Assembly: GCA_004535785.1 (NCBI GenBank)
Contig: SPIB01000001.1
Coordinates: forward strand, 1,153,440-1,217,439
DNA length: 64,000 bases
DNA from: Gammaproteobacteria bacterium LSUCC0112
GTDB taxonomy: Bacteria; Pseudomonadota; Gammaproteobacteria; Pseudomonadales; Pseudohongiellaceae
Reading direction: 5' to 3'
The position numbers were made by a program, and so were the translations under genes. How positions within the stretch are numbered: position 1 is the stretch's first letter; every line of letters starts with the position of its first letter. Below are positions 51,275 to 59,825 of the stretch, in pieces. The notes beneath the pieces are model-generated. The model worked only from the letters and a program-made list of their open reading frames with translations, had not been told where the DNA came from and searched no databases.

Positions 51275-53110
51275 ATGTGTGGAATAGTAGGGGCAGTTGC
51301 ACAACGGGACGTGATTGGTATTCTTCTTGAGGGACTCAAGCGACTCGAGTACCGTGGTTATGATTCTGCCGGTCTCGCCGTCATCAACGAAAAAACCGCT
51401 CAAATCAGCAGCGTCAGAGCGGTCGGCAAGGTAAAGGAGCTGGTTGACAAAATCGCCTCGGAACCCGTACGCGGGAAAACTGGTATTGCACATACTCGCT
51501 GGGCCACACACGGCGTACCTAGCGAACGAAACGCGCATCCACATATGTCGCATGATGAATTTGCGCTTGTACACAATGGCATTATCGAAAATCATGAACA
51601 ACTACGTCGTGATCTGATTGCAGACGGATACACGTTTCTGTCGGACACTGATACGGAAGTTGTTGTGCATATGCTTCATCAGGAGTGCACCAGAAACAAC
51701 GTAGATACGCTGACTGCTGTTCAACGTATTGTCACTCGTCTTCATGGCGCCTATGGGCTTTGTGTCATCCGACAAACCGAACCCGACAAAATTGTTGTCG
51801 CGCGTAGCGGCAGCCCTCTGGTGATTGGCGTCGGCATCGGTGAAAATTTTATCGCGTCTGACCCTCTGGCACTTGGACAGGTGACAGATCGCTTTATCTA
51901 TCTGGAAGAGGGCGATGTCGCAGAGATCAGTCTGGACAGTATACGAATATTTTCCGGCGAAACCCCTGTTGAGCGGCAAACAACGCGCATCCAAAGTGAG
52001 ATTGATGAAATTGAAAAAGGTGAGTACGGTCACTTTATGCTCAAAGAAATTTACGAGCAGGCCAAAGCGATTAAAAACACCTTGAGCGGGCGTATCAGCG
52101 ACAAACATGTGCTGGAAGAGGCATTTGGCATCAAAGCCAAAGCGATATTTGATCAGGTCACCAACGTTCAGATTGTCGCCTGTGGCACCAGCTTTCACGC
52201 TGGCATGATCACCAAGTATTGGCTTGAAAACATTGCCAAGATGCCATGTCAGGTGGATATCGCAAGCGACTACCGTTATCGGAACATTATTGTTCAGCCG
52301 GGTTGTCTGTTCGTCACCATTTCCCAATCCGGAGAAACAGCAGACACGCTCGCTGCGTTGCGCTATGCAGCAGAATCAGGTTACGTGGGCAGATTGGCTA
52401 TTTGTAACGTTGCCACCAGCTCACTGGTTCGTGAGTCCGATTTTTCATTACTGACAATTGCAGGCCGCGAGATTGGCGTGGCATCCACCAAAGCGTTTAC
52501 CACGCAATTGACTGCGCTGTTGTTACTGGCACTGGTGCTGGGTCGCCGAAACGGCATGAGCGCTGAAGATGAAGAACAGTATGTAAAAGACCTGCATCGA
52601 TTACCCGCGCTCATCAACCAGGTATTAAAACAAGACAAGGCCATTCAGAAGCTGTCCATTAACCTCGCGGATAAGCACCATGCTCTGTTCTTGGGTAGAG
52701 GAATCCAGTATCCGGTTGCAAAAGAGGGCGCTCTCAAGCTCAAGGAAATTTCTTATATCCATGCAGAAGCCTATCCTGCCGGCGAGCTCAAACACGGTCC
52801 TTTAGCGCTGGTTGATGACAAGATGCCGGTAATTGCGGTTGCACCCAATGATGAGTTATTGGGCAAGCTTAAAGGCAACCTCGCAGAGGTGAGTGCGCGT
52901 GGCGGCAAGTTGTTTGTGATCGCGGATGAGTCCGCAGGTTTTGACGATGAGGGTGACTATCAGCTGATTCGTTTGCCGCCAGTTCCGGATGTGTTGGCAC
53001 CGATCCTGTATACGATCCCGCTGCAATTGTTGTCATACCACGTCGCAATTCTGAAAGGCACAGACGTGGACCACCCCAGAAATCTCGCTAAATCAGTGAC
53101 CGTTGAGTAA
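51275..53110 (+). CDS. glmS: Glutamine-fructose-6-phosphate aminotransferase
   Basis: This 611-residue enzyme makes glucosamine-6-phosphate from fructose-6-phosphate and glutamine. The N-terminal Ntn amidotransferase begins MCGIVGAV, with Cys as nucleophile after Met removal. Two SIS domains follow (near CGTSFHAGM and GRGIQYPVAKEGALKLKEISYIHAE), and the C terminus is KSVTVE, as required for activity. It is paired with glmU. The DeoR-type regulator placed between them in Pseudomonas is absent, and no glmS ribozyme is seen. Confidence 0.98.
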   Translation: MCGIVGAVAQRDVIGILLEGLKRLEYRGYDSAGLAVINEKTAQISSVRAVGKVKELVDKIASEPVRGKTGIAHTRWATHGVPSERNAHPHMSHDEFALVHNGIIENHEQLRRDLIADGYTFLSDTDTEVVVHMLHQECTRNNVDTLTAVQRIVTRLHGAYGLCVIRQTEPDKIVVARSGSPLVIGVGIGENFIASDPLALGQVTDRFIYLEEGDVAEISLDSIRIFSGETPVERQTTRIQSEIDEIEKGEYGHFMLKEIYEQAKAIKNTLSGRISDKHVLEEAFGIKAKAIFDQVTNVQIVACGTSFHAGMITKYWLENIAKMPCQVDIASDYRYRNIIVQPGCLFVTISQSGETADTLAALRYAAESGYVGRLAICNVATSSLVRESDFSLLTIAGREIGVASTKAFTTQLTALLLLALVLGRRNGMSAEDEEQYVKDLHRLPALINQVLKQDKAIQKLSINLADKHHALFLGRGIQYPVAKEGALKLKEISYIHAEAYPAGELKHGPLALVDDKMPVIAVAPNDELLGKLKGNLAEVSARGGKLFVIADESAGFDDEGDYQLIRLPPVPDVLAPILYTIPLQLLSYHVAILKGTDVDHPRNLAKSVTVE

Positions 53111-53115
53111 TCGAG

Positions 53116-53143
53116 CAGCCTGCGGAGTCAACTCGGCAGGCTG
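53116..53143 (+). terminator. Weak terminator-like hairpin after glmS
   Basis: CAGCCTGC and GCAGGCTG pair perfectly (8 bp) and GAG/CTC inside adds to the stem. No T-run follows, so termination here is only possible. Confidence 0.4.
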
Positions 53144-53157
53144 TCTCATCGCAAACG

Positions 53158-53820
53158 CTAATCTTTCCGTTTAAGACAGCCATGTAAAAGAATGCTGATC
53201 AGGGTGTCAGCGTAGCGATCTATCTTGGCCGCATCGGCTGAATAGTCACCTAAGACGGCGTTTTTGACGGGACTGTTTGCAAACGGTGCTGTTGCTGCGT
53301 GCGTGGTTATCAAAAACAGGAAGTCTGGCTCAAAATCAACCATCAGGCCTTGGGCGACAGCCTCCCTGAAAGGGGCGAGAGACAATTCTTGCAAAGGTTT
53401 GACATATTTTTCAATGACATATGAAAAATGCTCTCCGCCATTCAGGCCCGCCTGCATCAAAAAGGCGGCCATATAGGGTAACTTGGCTGACAGGTGGACA
53501 AAGGATCGAATCTGAAACTGCAGTTGCTGCACTGGATCAGACGACGAATCAAGTTTTGCCGACTTGAGCAGCGATTCCTGGATCTGACCAAACAGGTAGT
53601 CCGCCGCAGATCGAAACAGCTCATCTTTGCTCTGGAAATAATGGCGGATAAGCCCATGGGCAACACCAGCCTCCTGCGCAATCGTGCGCACAGAGGCGCC
53701 CGCAAAGCCATTATGAGAGAACTCAGCAAGTGCAGCGCGAAGTATGTTCTCTCGCTGGAATTCTGGTTTTGCGTTGACGGGGCGACCCACGCGCGATTTG
53801 GTTGTTTTCGTTTCTGTCAT
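53158..53820 (-). CDS. TetR family transcriptional regulator
   Basis: A 220-residue repressor. The N-terminal helix-turn-helix (about residues 20-65) has RENILRAALAEFSHNGFAGA, VRTIAQEAGVAHGLIRHYFQSKDELF. The C-terminal ligand domain is variable and of unknown specificity. Start 53820 was chosen because it begins just before the basic arm and the longer frame reads through the promoter. It diverges from the sulfatase gene. A perfect palindrome in the shared intergenic region covers its own -10 box, so self-repression and control of the sulfatase-dehalogenase pair are likely. Confidence 0.88.
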   Translation of the reverse strand: MTETKTTKSRVGRPVNAKPEFQRENILRAALAEFSHNGFAGASVRTIAQEAGVAHGLIRHYFQSKDELFRSAADYLFGQIQESLLKSAKLDSSSDPVQQLQFQIRSFVHLSAKLPYMAAFLMQAGLNGGEHFSYVIEKYVKPLQELSLAPFREAVAQGLMVDFEPDFLFLITTHAATAPFANSPVKNAVLGDYSADAAKIDRYADTLISILLHGCLKRKD

Positions 53821-53855
53821 TGGTATGTCGATGTAAATGAATGGTAGACAGCACA

Positions 53856-53880
53856 ATCCACCAAAATTATACTGGTGGAT
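53856..53880. promoter_or_regulatory. Operator-like palindrome with the tetR -10 box in its centre
   Basis: ATCCACCA-N9-TGGTGGAT is a perfect 8-bp-arm inverted repeat. The central nine bases contain TATAAT on the - strand (53866-53871), placed to serve the TetR gene. A repressor bound here would block the polymerase. The sulfatase gene begins about 135 bases on the other side. Confidence 0.75.
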
Positions 53881-53906
53881 AATTAATTTCGAGAACATGC
53901 TGCGGG

Positions 53907-54020
53907 ATGACAAAGCGTCTATACATGCGTCGATTCACGTCCCATTGGCAATTGGGTTTGTTGCTAATTGCGGCTATTGTAGCACCATCAGTCTCATCTA
54001 CCGGAGTTAAGCATCCATGA
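53907..54020 (+). CDS. Possible 37-residue leader peptide before the sulfatase
   Basis: A short open frame begins with a basic segment (MTKRLYMRRF), then a hydrophobic stretch (LGLLLIAAIVAPSVSS), much like a signal peptide or small membrane peptide. Its TGA overlaps the sulfatase ATG (ATGA), so the two could be translationally coupled. The RBS (GCGGG) is poor, and a second frame is also open here, so it may be chance. No homologue is known to me. Confidence 0.28.
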   Translation: MTKRLYMRRFTSHWQLGLLLIAAIVAPSVSSTGVKHP

Positions 54021-55681
54021 CACGCCTGAAAAAAGTGTCAGCTATCCTGATAACACTGCTTGCTCTGCCAGTTGCTGCGTGGATTACAGTGGATCGGTGG
54101 ATTATCTATCTACCGGGTTTGCTGATTGATCTGCGATCACCAACCGGGCCGAATCAAGCAGTCGTTTGGCAGCCGGGTCCAACCGGCCCGAGGCAGAGTG
54201 ACCAACCTAACATTGTGCTGATTGTCGCTGACGATCTTGGGTGGAATGACATCAGCTTTTACGGCGGTGGCGTCGCCAACGGCACCGTACCGACACCGAA
54301 CATAGATGCGCTGGCCAGACAAGGCGTTGCCCTCAATCAGGGCATGTCGTCCAGCGCGGTATGCGCTCCGTCTAGGGCTGCTCTGTTAACCGGGCGATAC
54401 GCAACAAGGTTTGGATTCGAATTCACCCCGCTGCCGAACGGCATGGCAGACATTACAGCACGACTCGACAGAAATATTGTTGCAGACTACCGACGTCCTT
54501 TGATCAGCCATCTCGGTGAGCCAGGTGTTTATCAAAATGACTTCAATAGTATGGGGATGCCGCAAAGTGAGCATACCATTGCGGATTTGCTGCAGGCTGA
54601 AGGGTATAAAACGCTACATATAGGCAAATGGCATCTGGGGAGTACACAAGGCTCAGAGCCGACTGGCCAGGGTTTTGATGAAAGCTTGAATCTTGCGGGT
54701 TTGTTATACCTGCCAGTTGACCACCCGGATGTTGTGAATGCTCGCCAGGACTTTGACCCGATTGACAGATTTTTCTGGTCTGTTGCGCGCTATTCAATGA
54801 ACTTTAATGAGGGTGAGAAGTTTGAAGCCGAGGGGTATCTGACCGACTATCTGACTCGGGAAGCCATCCGTGCCATCGAAACCAACAAAAACCATCCGTT
54901 CTTTTTATACCTGGCGCACTGGGCACCACACTCACCCTTACAAGCATTAAATTCCGATTACGATGCGTTGGATCACATAGAAAACCATACCGAGCGCGTG
55001 TATGCAGCGATGATAAAAGCGCTGGATCGCGGTGTTGGGCATGTTATGGATGCGTTGCGGGAAAACGGTCTTGAGGACAATACCATTGTCATTTTTACCT
55101 CAGACAACGGGGGTGCCCACTATCTGGGTCTACCCGACATCAACCAACCCTATCGTGGATGGAAAACAACCTTCTTTGGCGGTGGTATCAGGGTGCCCTT
55201 TTTTATCAAATGGCCTGCTGTGATTGAGGCGGGCACCGAATACCAGCCAATCACCCATCATACTGACGTGCTGCCAACATTGATCAGCGCGGCAGGTGCA
55301 CAATTGCCACAAGACAGAGAACTGGATGGTGTAAATCTACTGCCCTATATCAACAATGAGGTCGCAGGCGAACCACACGATGCTTTATTTTGGCGCAGCG
55401 GACATTATCAGGTTGTTATATCAGACGGCTGGAAACTACAACGCTCTTCCCGCCCTGACAGAGTCTGGTTGTTTAACCTCGACAATGATCCAACCGAGCA
55501 AATGGAATTGTCATCACAATATCCTGACAGAGTCCTTGAGCTAAATCGATTGATTGATGAGCACAATGCAGAATTGCCAGACCCAATGTGGCCTTCGGTG
55601 GTGGAAATGCCAGTCAGCATCGACAAGCCCCTTGGCGAAGTCGAGCGACCAGACGACGAACACATTTACTGGCCGAACTGA
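54017..55681 (+). CDS. Type I (formylglycine) sulfatase, exported or membrane-anchored
   Basis: A 554-residue sulfatase. An N-terminal hydrophobic segment (about residues 8-36) suggests export or anchoring. Metal-binding DD is at 72-73; the FGly motif CAPSRAALLTGR has its cysteine at 116; GKWHLG, AHWAPHSP and TSDNGGAH supply further active-site residues. It removes sulfate from an organic sulfate ester of unknown identity. A formylglycine-generating enzyme must be encoded elsewhere. It diverges from the TetR gene and is followed after 18 bases by a dehalogenase-like gene, so the two are probably co-expressed. Confidence 0.9.
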   Translation: MTRLKKVSAILITLLALPVAAWITVDRWIIYLPGLLIDLRSPTGPNQAVVWQPGPTGPRQSDQPNIVLIVADDLGWNDISFYGGGVANGTVPTPNIDALARQGVALNQGMSSSAVCAPSRAALLTGRYATRFGFEFTPLPNGMADITARLDRNIVADYRRPLISHLGEPGVYQNDFNSMGMPQSEHTIADLLQAEGYKTLHIGKWHLGSTQGSEPTGQGFDESLNLAGLLYLPVDHPDVVNARQDFDPIDRFFWSVARYSMNFNEGEKFEAEGYLTDYLTREAIRAIETNKNHPFFLYLAHWAPHSPLQALNSDYDALDHIENHTERVYAAMIKALDRGVGHVMDALRENGLEDNTIVIFTSDNGGAHYLGLPDINQPYRGWKTTFFGGGIRVPFFIKWPAVIEAGTEYQPITHHTDVLPTLISAAGAQLPQDRELDGVNLLPYINNEVAGEPHDALFWRSGHYQVVISDGWKLQRSSRPDRVWLFNLDNDPTEQMELSSQYPDRVLELNRLIDEHNAELPDPMWPSVVEMPVSIDKPLGEVERPDDEHIYWPN

Positions 55682-55699
55682 TAAGCGATAACGAATCGG

Positions 55700-56797
55700 A
55701 TGATACTTGAACACAGAGACAAAAAATTGAGCAACCTGACACTTGGTAAACGTAAACTCCTTGGCACGATGGCATCGGTGTTTGCGACGCTGTTTTCAGG
55801 TACCGTTGTGGCCAGCGAAGTGTCACCGGGTATTTTCAGAACGCCGGATGTCAATTTTCAGTCATTGGATGACTACCCGTTCGAGCCCAACTATCTGCAA
55901 ATCGACACGCTGAGAATGCATTATGTTGATGAAGGCCCCAAGCAAGCAAAGGTTGTCCTGTTACTTCATGGAGAGCCATCCTGGAGTTATCTTTACAGAA
56001 AGATGATTCCAATACTGGCAGACGCGGGTTATCGCGTGATTGCGCCAGACCTTATTGGTTTCGGGAAATCAGACAAGCCGGCACACCCATCTGCGCACAC
56101 TCACAGTGGTCATGTTGAACATATCAAGACGCTGGTTGAAAAGCTGCAGCTGCAAGACATTACCCTGTTTATTCAGGATTGGGGTGGCTTGATCGGGCTG
56201 CGTGTGGTGGCAGATATGCCTGACCGATTTGCCGGTGTAGTTGCAGCAAATACGGGTTTGCCAGCGGCCAGTGGTATCAGAGGAGTGATTGGTTATCCGC
56301 TGTTTTTGGCCGGGCTGTGGTGGCAAGGCAATGTCACCTGGGAGCAACTGCAATCTCAACCATCATTTCTTAAATGGGCAGCGTACTCACAGTCGGTTGA
56401 CGATATGCCGGTTGGGCAGGTAGTTGCAGTTGATATTGCAGAGGACGACCCGCAACGTCAGTCAATCATAAATGCCTACGATGCGCCCTTTCCGGATGCC
56501 CGTTATAAAGCCGGACCTCATGTCATGCCTAAGCTCGTGCCTTCAGAACTGAAACTGAATGCACAAGCATGGAAGCTGCTTGAGCAATGGCAGAGACCGT
56601 TTATGACAGCATTCAGTGACGGCGACCCGATTACAGCGGGCGGCGATGCCGCGTTTCAACAGCGCATTCCGGGCGCATCGTCACAACAACACGTGACCAT
56701 CCGGGGTGCCGGACATTTTCTGCAGGAAACGCATGGTCCTGAATTGGCAGACCTGATGCTCAAGTTTATGGCGGAATACCCGTCATCCGGCAACTAA
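55700..56797 (+). CDS. Haloalkane dehalogenase-like alpha/beta hydrolase with export signal
   Basis: A 365-residue enzyme with an N-terminal signal-like segment (KRKLLGTMASVFATLFSGTVVA, about residues 17-38). HGEPSWSYLYRKMIP (from residue 90) and QDWGG (nucleophile Asp160, halide-holding Trp161) match DhlA-type dehalogenases; DGDP near 307-310 may hold the acid and GAGHF has the catalytic His339. YDAPFPDARYKAG also fits. The reaction would be hydrolysis of a carbon-halogen bond to an alcohol; the substrate is unknown, and a related epoxide or ester hydrolase is possible. The exact start is uncertain (M24 is an alternative). Confidence 0.78.
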   Translation: MILEHRDKKLSNLTLGKRKLLGTMASVFATLFSGTVVASEVSPGIFRTPDVNFQSLDDYPFEPNYLQIDTLRMHYVDEGPKQAKVVLLLHGEPSWSYLYRKMIPILADAGYRVIAPDLIGFGKSDKPAHPSAHTHSGHVEHIKTLVEKLQLQDITLFIQDWGGLIGLRVVADMPDRFAGVVAANTGLPAASGIRGVIGYPLFLAGLWWQGNVTWEQLQSQPSFLKWAAYSQSVDDMPVGQVVAVDIAEDDPQRQSIINAYDAPFPDARYKAGPHVMPKLVPSELKLNAQAWKLLEQWQRPFMTAFSDGDPITAGGDAAFQQRIPGASSQQHVTIRGAGHFLQETHGPELADLMLKFMAEYPSSGN

Positions 56798-56822
56798 ACG
56801 TCAACAGGCAGCGAATGTCGTA

Positions 56823-57689
56823 TCAGCTTGCCAGATCGGCTTTTGGGGTGCGAAGCACTTTGAGGCTTTTGTTGATACGCTTCAGATAATCTTTCAGCAG
56901 GTCTTTACGCAAACGGGCCACGCCCATCGCCAACACATCAATCACCAACAAATGCGCGATGCGTGAAGATACCGGCGTGAACACCTGCAAGTCCTCCTCC
57001 ATATTCACAAATATCGGTATCGTGCTGAGTTTGCTCAACGGAGTATCCTGAGGAGCAAGGCCTATCACAATCGCGCCTGCATCGAGCGCCAGCTCAACAC
57101 TTTGAATGAGCGCCTTGGTGCGCCCGGACTGGGAAATAGCCACTACCACGTCCTGAGCGCTGAGAGAAATAGCGGACATATGTTGAATATGTGGATCAAT
57201 ATACGCAGCGCTCGATAACTGCAGCCTGAAAAACTTATGTTGAGCATCGGCGGCAACGGAACCTGATGCCCCAAAACCATAAAACTCAACACGTTTTGCA
57301 CGATTGATGGCAGCAATAGCCTGTTCCAGCGCGACCGGATCCAGTTCATCCCGAATCGTCAACAACGAGCCAATGGTTGAGTCAAACACCTTGTGGCTCA
57401 AATCTGCGACGGTATCGGCATCGTCAACGGAAAACTGCGAGTAATTGCTGCTTGCCCCCAGATTCTGGGCCAATTGCAGTTTAAAAGCCTGAAATCCGTC
57501 TACATCGAGCGCATGACAAAAACGCACGACGGTAGGCTCGCTGACATCAGCACCTGCGGCGACATCGACAATTCGCATACCCAGCACCGCTTGCGCATGT
57601 TCCAGCACAAAGTCAGCCACCTTGCGCTCGGATTTACGCAACTGATCGCGTCGTTCCTTGATTTTAATGATCAGATTTTGAGCTTCCAT
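56823..57689 (-). CDS. hexR: HexR-like transcriptional regulator (RpiR family, SIS domain)
   Basis: A 288-residue regulator with an N-terminal helix-turn-helix (about residues 1-77; VSEPTVVRFCHALDVDGFQAFK) and a C-terminal SIS sugar-phosphate domain (about 120-250; GFGASGSVAADAQHKFFRL, ISQSGRTKAL). These match HexR, which binds 2-keto-3-deoxy-6-phosphogluconate and controls glucose use. It is not next to zwf, edd or eda as usual, so the name rests on sequence likeness. Start 57689 fits the family better than one 21 bases upstream. It converges on the dehalogenase gene. Confidence 0.75.
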   Translation of the reverse strand: MEAQNLIIKIKERRDQLRKSERKVADFVLEHAQAVLGMRIVDVAAGADVSEPTVVRFCHALDVDGFQAFKLQLAQNLGASSNYSQFSVDDADTVADLSHKVFDSTIGSLLTIRDELDPVALEQAIAAINRAKRVEFYGFGASGSVAADAQHKFFRLQLSSAAYIDPHIQHMSAISLSAQDVVVAISQSGRTKALIQSVELALDAGAIVIGLAPQDTPLSKLSTIPIFVNMEEDLQVFTPVSSRIAHLLVIDVLAMGVARLRKDLLKDYLKRINKSLKVLRTPKADLAS

Positions 57690-57719
57690 CCAGCTAACCC
57701 CGTTATACAACGTTCGGGG

Positions 57720-57728
57720 AATATAACA
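57720..57728 (-). promoter_or_regulatory. Extended -10 promoter of the hexR-like gene
   Basis: The - strand reads TGTTATATT, an extended -10. GTTATA (57702-57707) and TATAAC (57722-57727) also form an inverted repeat around it, a possible self-binding site. Confidence 0.5.
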
Positions 57729-57803
57729 GGAAGCCGTGATTGTTCTCCACCGTCTATCACTGTAAATTGATTCTGTTAGAACAATACACCCGGGAATTCT
57801 GGC

Positions 57804-59021
57804 TTGAGCAAATCCGTCGCAGGCTCCACATCAACGTTTGACATTAAAACAGGACTGGCAATCAGCGACATCGACGCAATCGCATGGAACGCATTGGTCA
57901 AAGGGCAAAGCCCCTTTCTTCAGCACGGATTTTTGCTGGCGTTGGAACAAAGCGGTTCGGTCTGCGCTGACACGGGATGGGAACCGTGTCATGTTGCCAT
58001 CTTTCAGAAAGAGCGGCTGGTTGCGGCGATGCCCTTGTATATAAAACACCACTCGTATGGTGAATATGTCTTTGATTGGGCATGGGCAGACGCATATCGA
58101 CGCAACGGTCTCAGGTACTACCCAAAGCTGCTGACGGCGATCCCGTTTACGCCAAGTCAGTCGGCAAGAATACTGACAGCAGACCCTGATTATCAGACTG
58201 TGTTGCTACCGCAGATTGTTGCAGCCGTCACTCATTTTGCAGGAGAGATTGGGGCGAGCTCATGGCATATTCTGTTTCCCGATCAATCCAGCGCCGATGC
58301 GTTAAAGACCACCCGTCTGATACGGCGCGAAGCAACCCAGTTTCACTGGCGCAATCAAAACTACACTTCTTTTGATGATTTCCTAGCCAGTTGCAATTCT
58401 CGCAAGCGCAAGAACCTGAAAAAAGAACGTAACGATGTGACGGGTCAGGGTTTCAGCTTCGAGCGACTGACAGGCGCACAACTGACGCCGGAAATCTGGG
58501 ATCAATTCTATATGTTTTATCAGAATACCTATCAGGTGCGGGGGCAACACGGTTATCTCACCCGGGACTTTTTTTCGCAGGTTCATAAATTGCTGCCGGA
58601 TCAGATATTCCTGATGATGGCCAGACATAAGTCGCATGACCGCTATGTCGCCGGAGCCATGTTTCTGAAAGATCACAAAACGCTTTATGGCCGGTATTGG
58701 GGCTGTGAGCAGGACTACCAGAATCTGCATTTTGAGACCTGCTATTATCAGGGGATTGATATTTGTATCGCAGAGGGTCTGGAACGATTTGACGCAGGTG
58801 CTCAAGGTGAGCACAAATTGCGACGAGGATTTGAACCGGTGACAACCTGCTCATACCATTGGATTCAGCACCCACAATTTTCAGAGGCTATCCGATCATA
58901 TTGTGACGAAGAGAGACATCACAACGCAGCCTATATGTCGGCTGCAGCAGAACAGTTGCCCTACAAAAACCAGCCGGTAAAAAACGCTCAGGCGTTATCG
59001 ACAAACAATGACGACAACTGA
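57804..59021 (+). CDS. GNAT-like N-acyltransferase family protein (COG3146/DUF482)
   Basis: A 405-residue protein of the peptidoglycan-biosynthesis/recognition-like acyltransferase group. Marks are SPFLQHGFLLALEQSGSV, the SRKRKNLKKER basic segment, and DAGAQGEHKLRRGFEP. Two GNAT-like folds are expected, by analogy with FemXAB proteins; substrate is unknown. The only usable start is TTG at 57804. Its 3' end overlaps the convergent response-regulator gene by 34 bases. Confidence 0.8.
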   Translation: MSKSVAGSTSTFDIKTGLAISDIDAIAWNALVKGQSPFLQHGFLLALEQSGSVCADTGWEPCHVAIFQKERLVAAMPLYIKHHSYGEYVFDWAWADAYRRNGLRYYPKLLTAIPFTPSQSARILTADPDYQTVLLPQIVAAVTHFAGEIGASSWHILFPDQSSADALKTTRLIRREATQFHWRNQNYTSFDDFLASCNSRKRKNLKKERNDVTGQGFSFERLTGAQLTPEIWDQFYMFYQNTYQVRGQHGYLTRDFFSQVHKLLPDQIFLMMARHKSHDRYVAGAMFLKDHKTLYGRYWGCEQDYQNLHFETCYYQGIDICIAEGLERFDAGAQGEHKLRRGFEPVTTCSYHWIQHPQFSEAIRSYCDEERHHNAAYMSAAAEQLPYKNQPVKNAQALSTNNDDN

Positions 59022-59824
59022 AAGCGTTGCTCGTCAGTAAGCTCAATAAAGCGCAGTTGCAACTGTAAGAATTCTGCATCTGGTCGCTTTTCCATCGCGG
59101 CGCAACTGTGCACATAAGCGCGGATATGTTGCATGGCTGCACCGGTGTGATTGCCCCCGGACAAGGTCAGCTCAACGTCTTCAAACACCCCGGGATGTTG
59201 GTCAGCGCGCTTACTCACCAGAATCAGTTCTTCCATGTTGATGGACTTGATCATGCACTTGAATTCCTGCTGTCTCCAACGCAACAACGCAGTGCCTTTC
59301 AACTTGGGAGCGTCCTTTGCCCGACCCTGCGATGTTAATGCATCGACTGAACCACCGGTAACCAGCTCAGTTTTTCCGCTAAAAATATCCAGAGAACTGA
59401 ATGGCCCGCCTCGCGTTGCGGTTTCTACTTTGGGAGGCGAAATTTTCCCGGCCTTTACCAACGCTTTGTGGACTTTTTGCATCAGTTCTTCAGCGGTAAA
59501 CGGTTTGCCAAGATAGTCACTGACACCGGCTTGCACGGCTCTGACGATATGTTCTTTGCCACCCAGACTGGTCACCATGATAAAGGGCGTTGAGCTGAGC
59601 CGTTCATCTGCACGCATCCACAACAACAATTCTTCGCCGCTCATTCCCGGCATTTCCCAGTCACTCAGAATCAGGTCAAAAGGTTGGCGATTCAACAGAG
59701 CCTGTGCTTTTTTCCCATCAGACGCTTCTGTAATTTCTGATTGAGGCAAAAATTTGCGCAAGGTTCTTTTTATCAGATCTCTGATAAAGCTGGCATCATC
59801 ACAAAGCAGAATCCGGATCTTCAT
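58988..59824 (-). CDS. Response regulator with C-terminal PilZ-like domain
   Basis: A 278-residue protein. The receiver domain (residues 1-118) has the acidic pair at 9-10, phosphorylated Asp55 in ILSDWEMPG, Thr85 and Lys107, so it can be phosphorylated. A linker rich in Ser/Thr follows. The C-terminal about 110 residues start KLKGTALLRWRQQEFKC; the pattern resembles PilZ-type beta-barrels but the classic RxxxR motif is not clear, so the call is weak. There is no kinase gene nearby. It begins one base after the yaaA stop. Confidence 0.75.
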   Translation of the reverse strand: MKIRILLCDDASFIRDLIKRTLRKFLPQSEITEASDGKKAQALLNRQPFDLILSDWEMPGMSGEELLLWMRADERLSSTPFIMVTSLGGKEHIVRAVQAGVSDYLGKPFTAEELMQKVHKALVKAGKISPPKVETATRGGPFSSLDIFSGKTELVTGGSVDALTSQGRAKDAPKLKGTALLRWRQQEFKCMIKSINMEELILVSKRADQHPGVFEDVELTLSGGNHTGAAMQHIRAYVHSCAAMEKRPDAEFLQLQLRFIELTDEQRFQLSSLFVDNA

Positions 59825-59825
59825 A

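Noticed and set aside
53941..54016. Promoter for the sulfatase with TTGGCA at 53945-53950
   Set aside because: No -10 lies at proper spacing; the nearest candidate, TATTGT, is 24 bases on.
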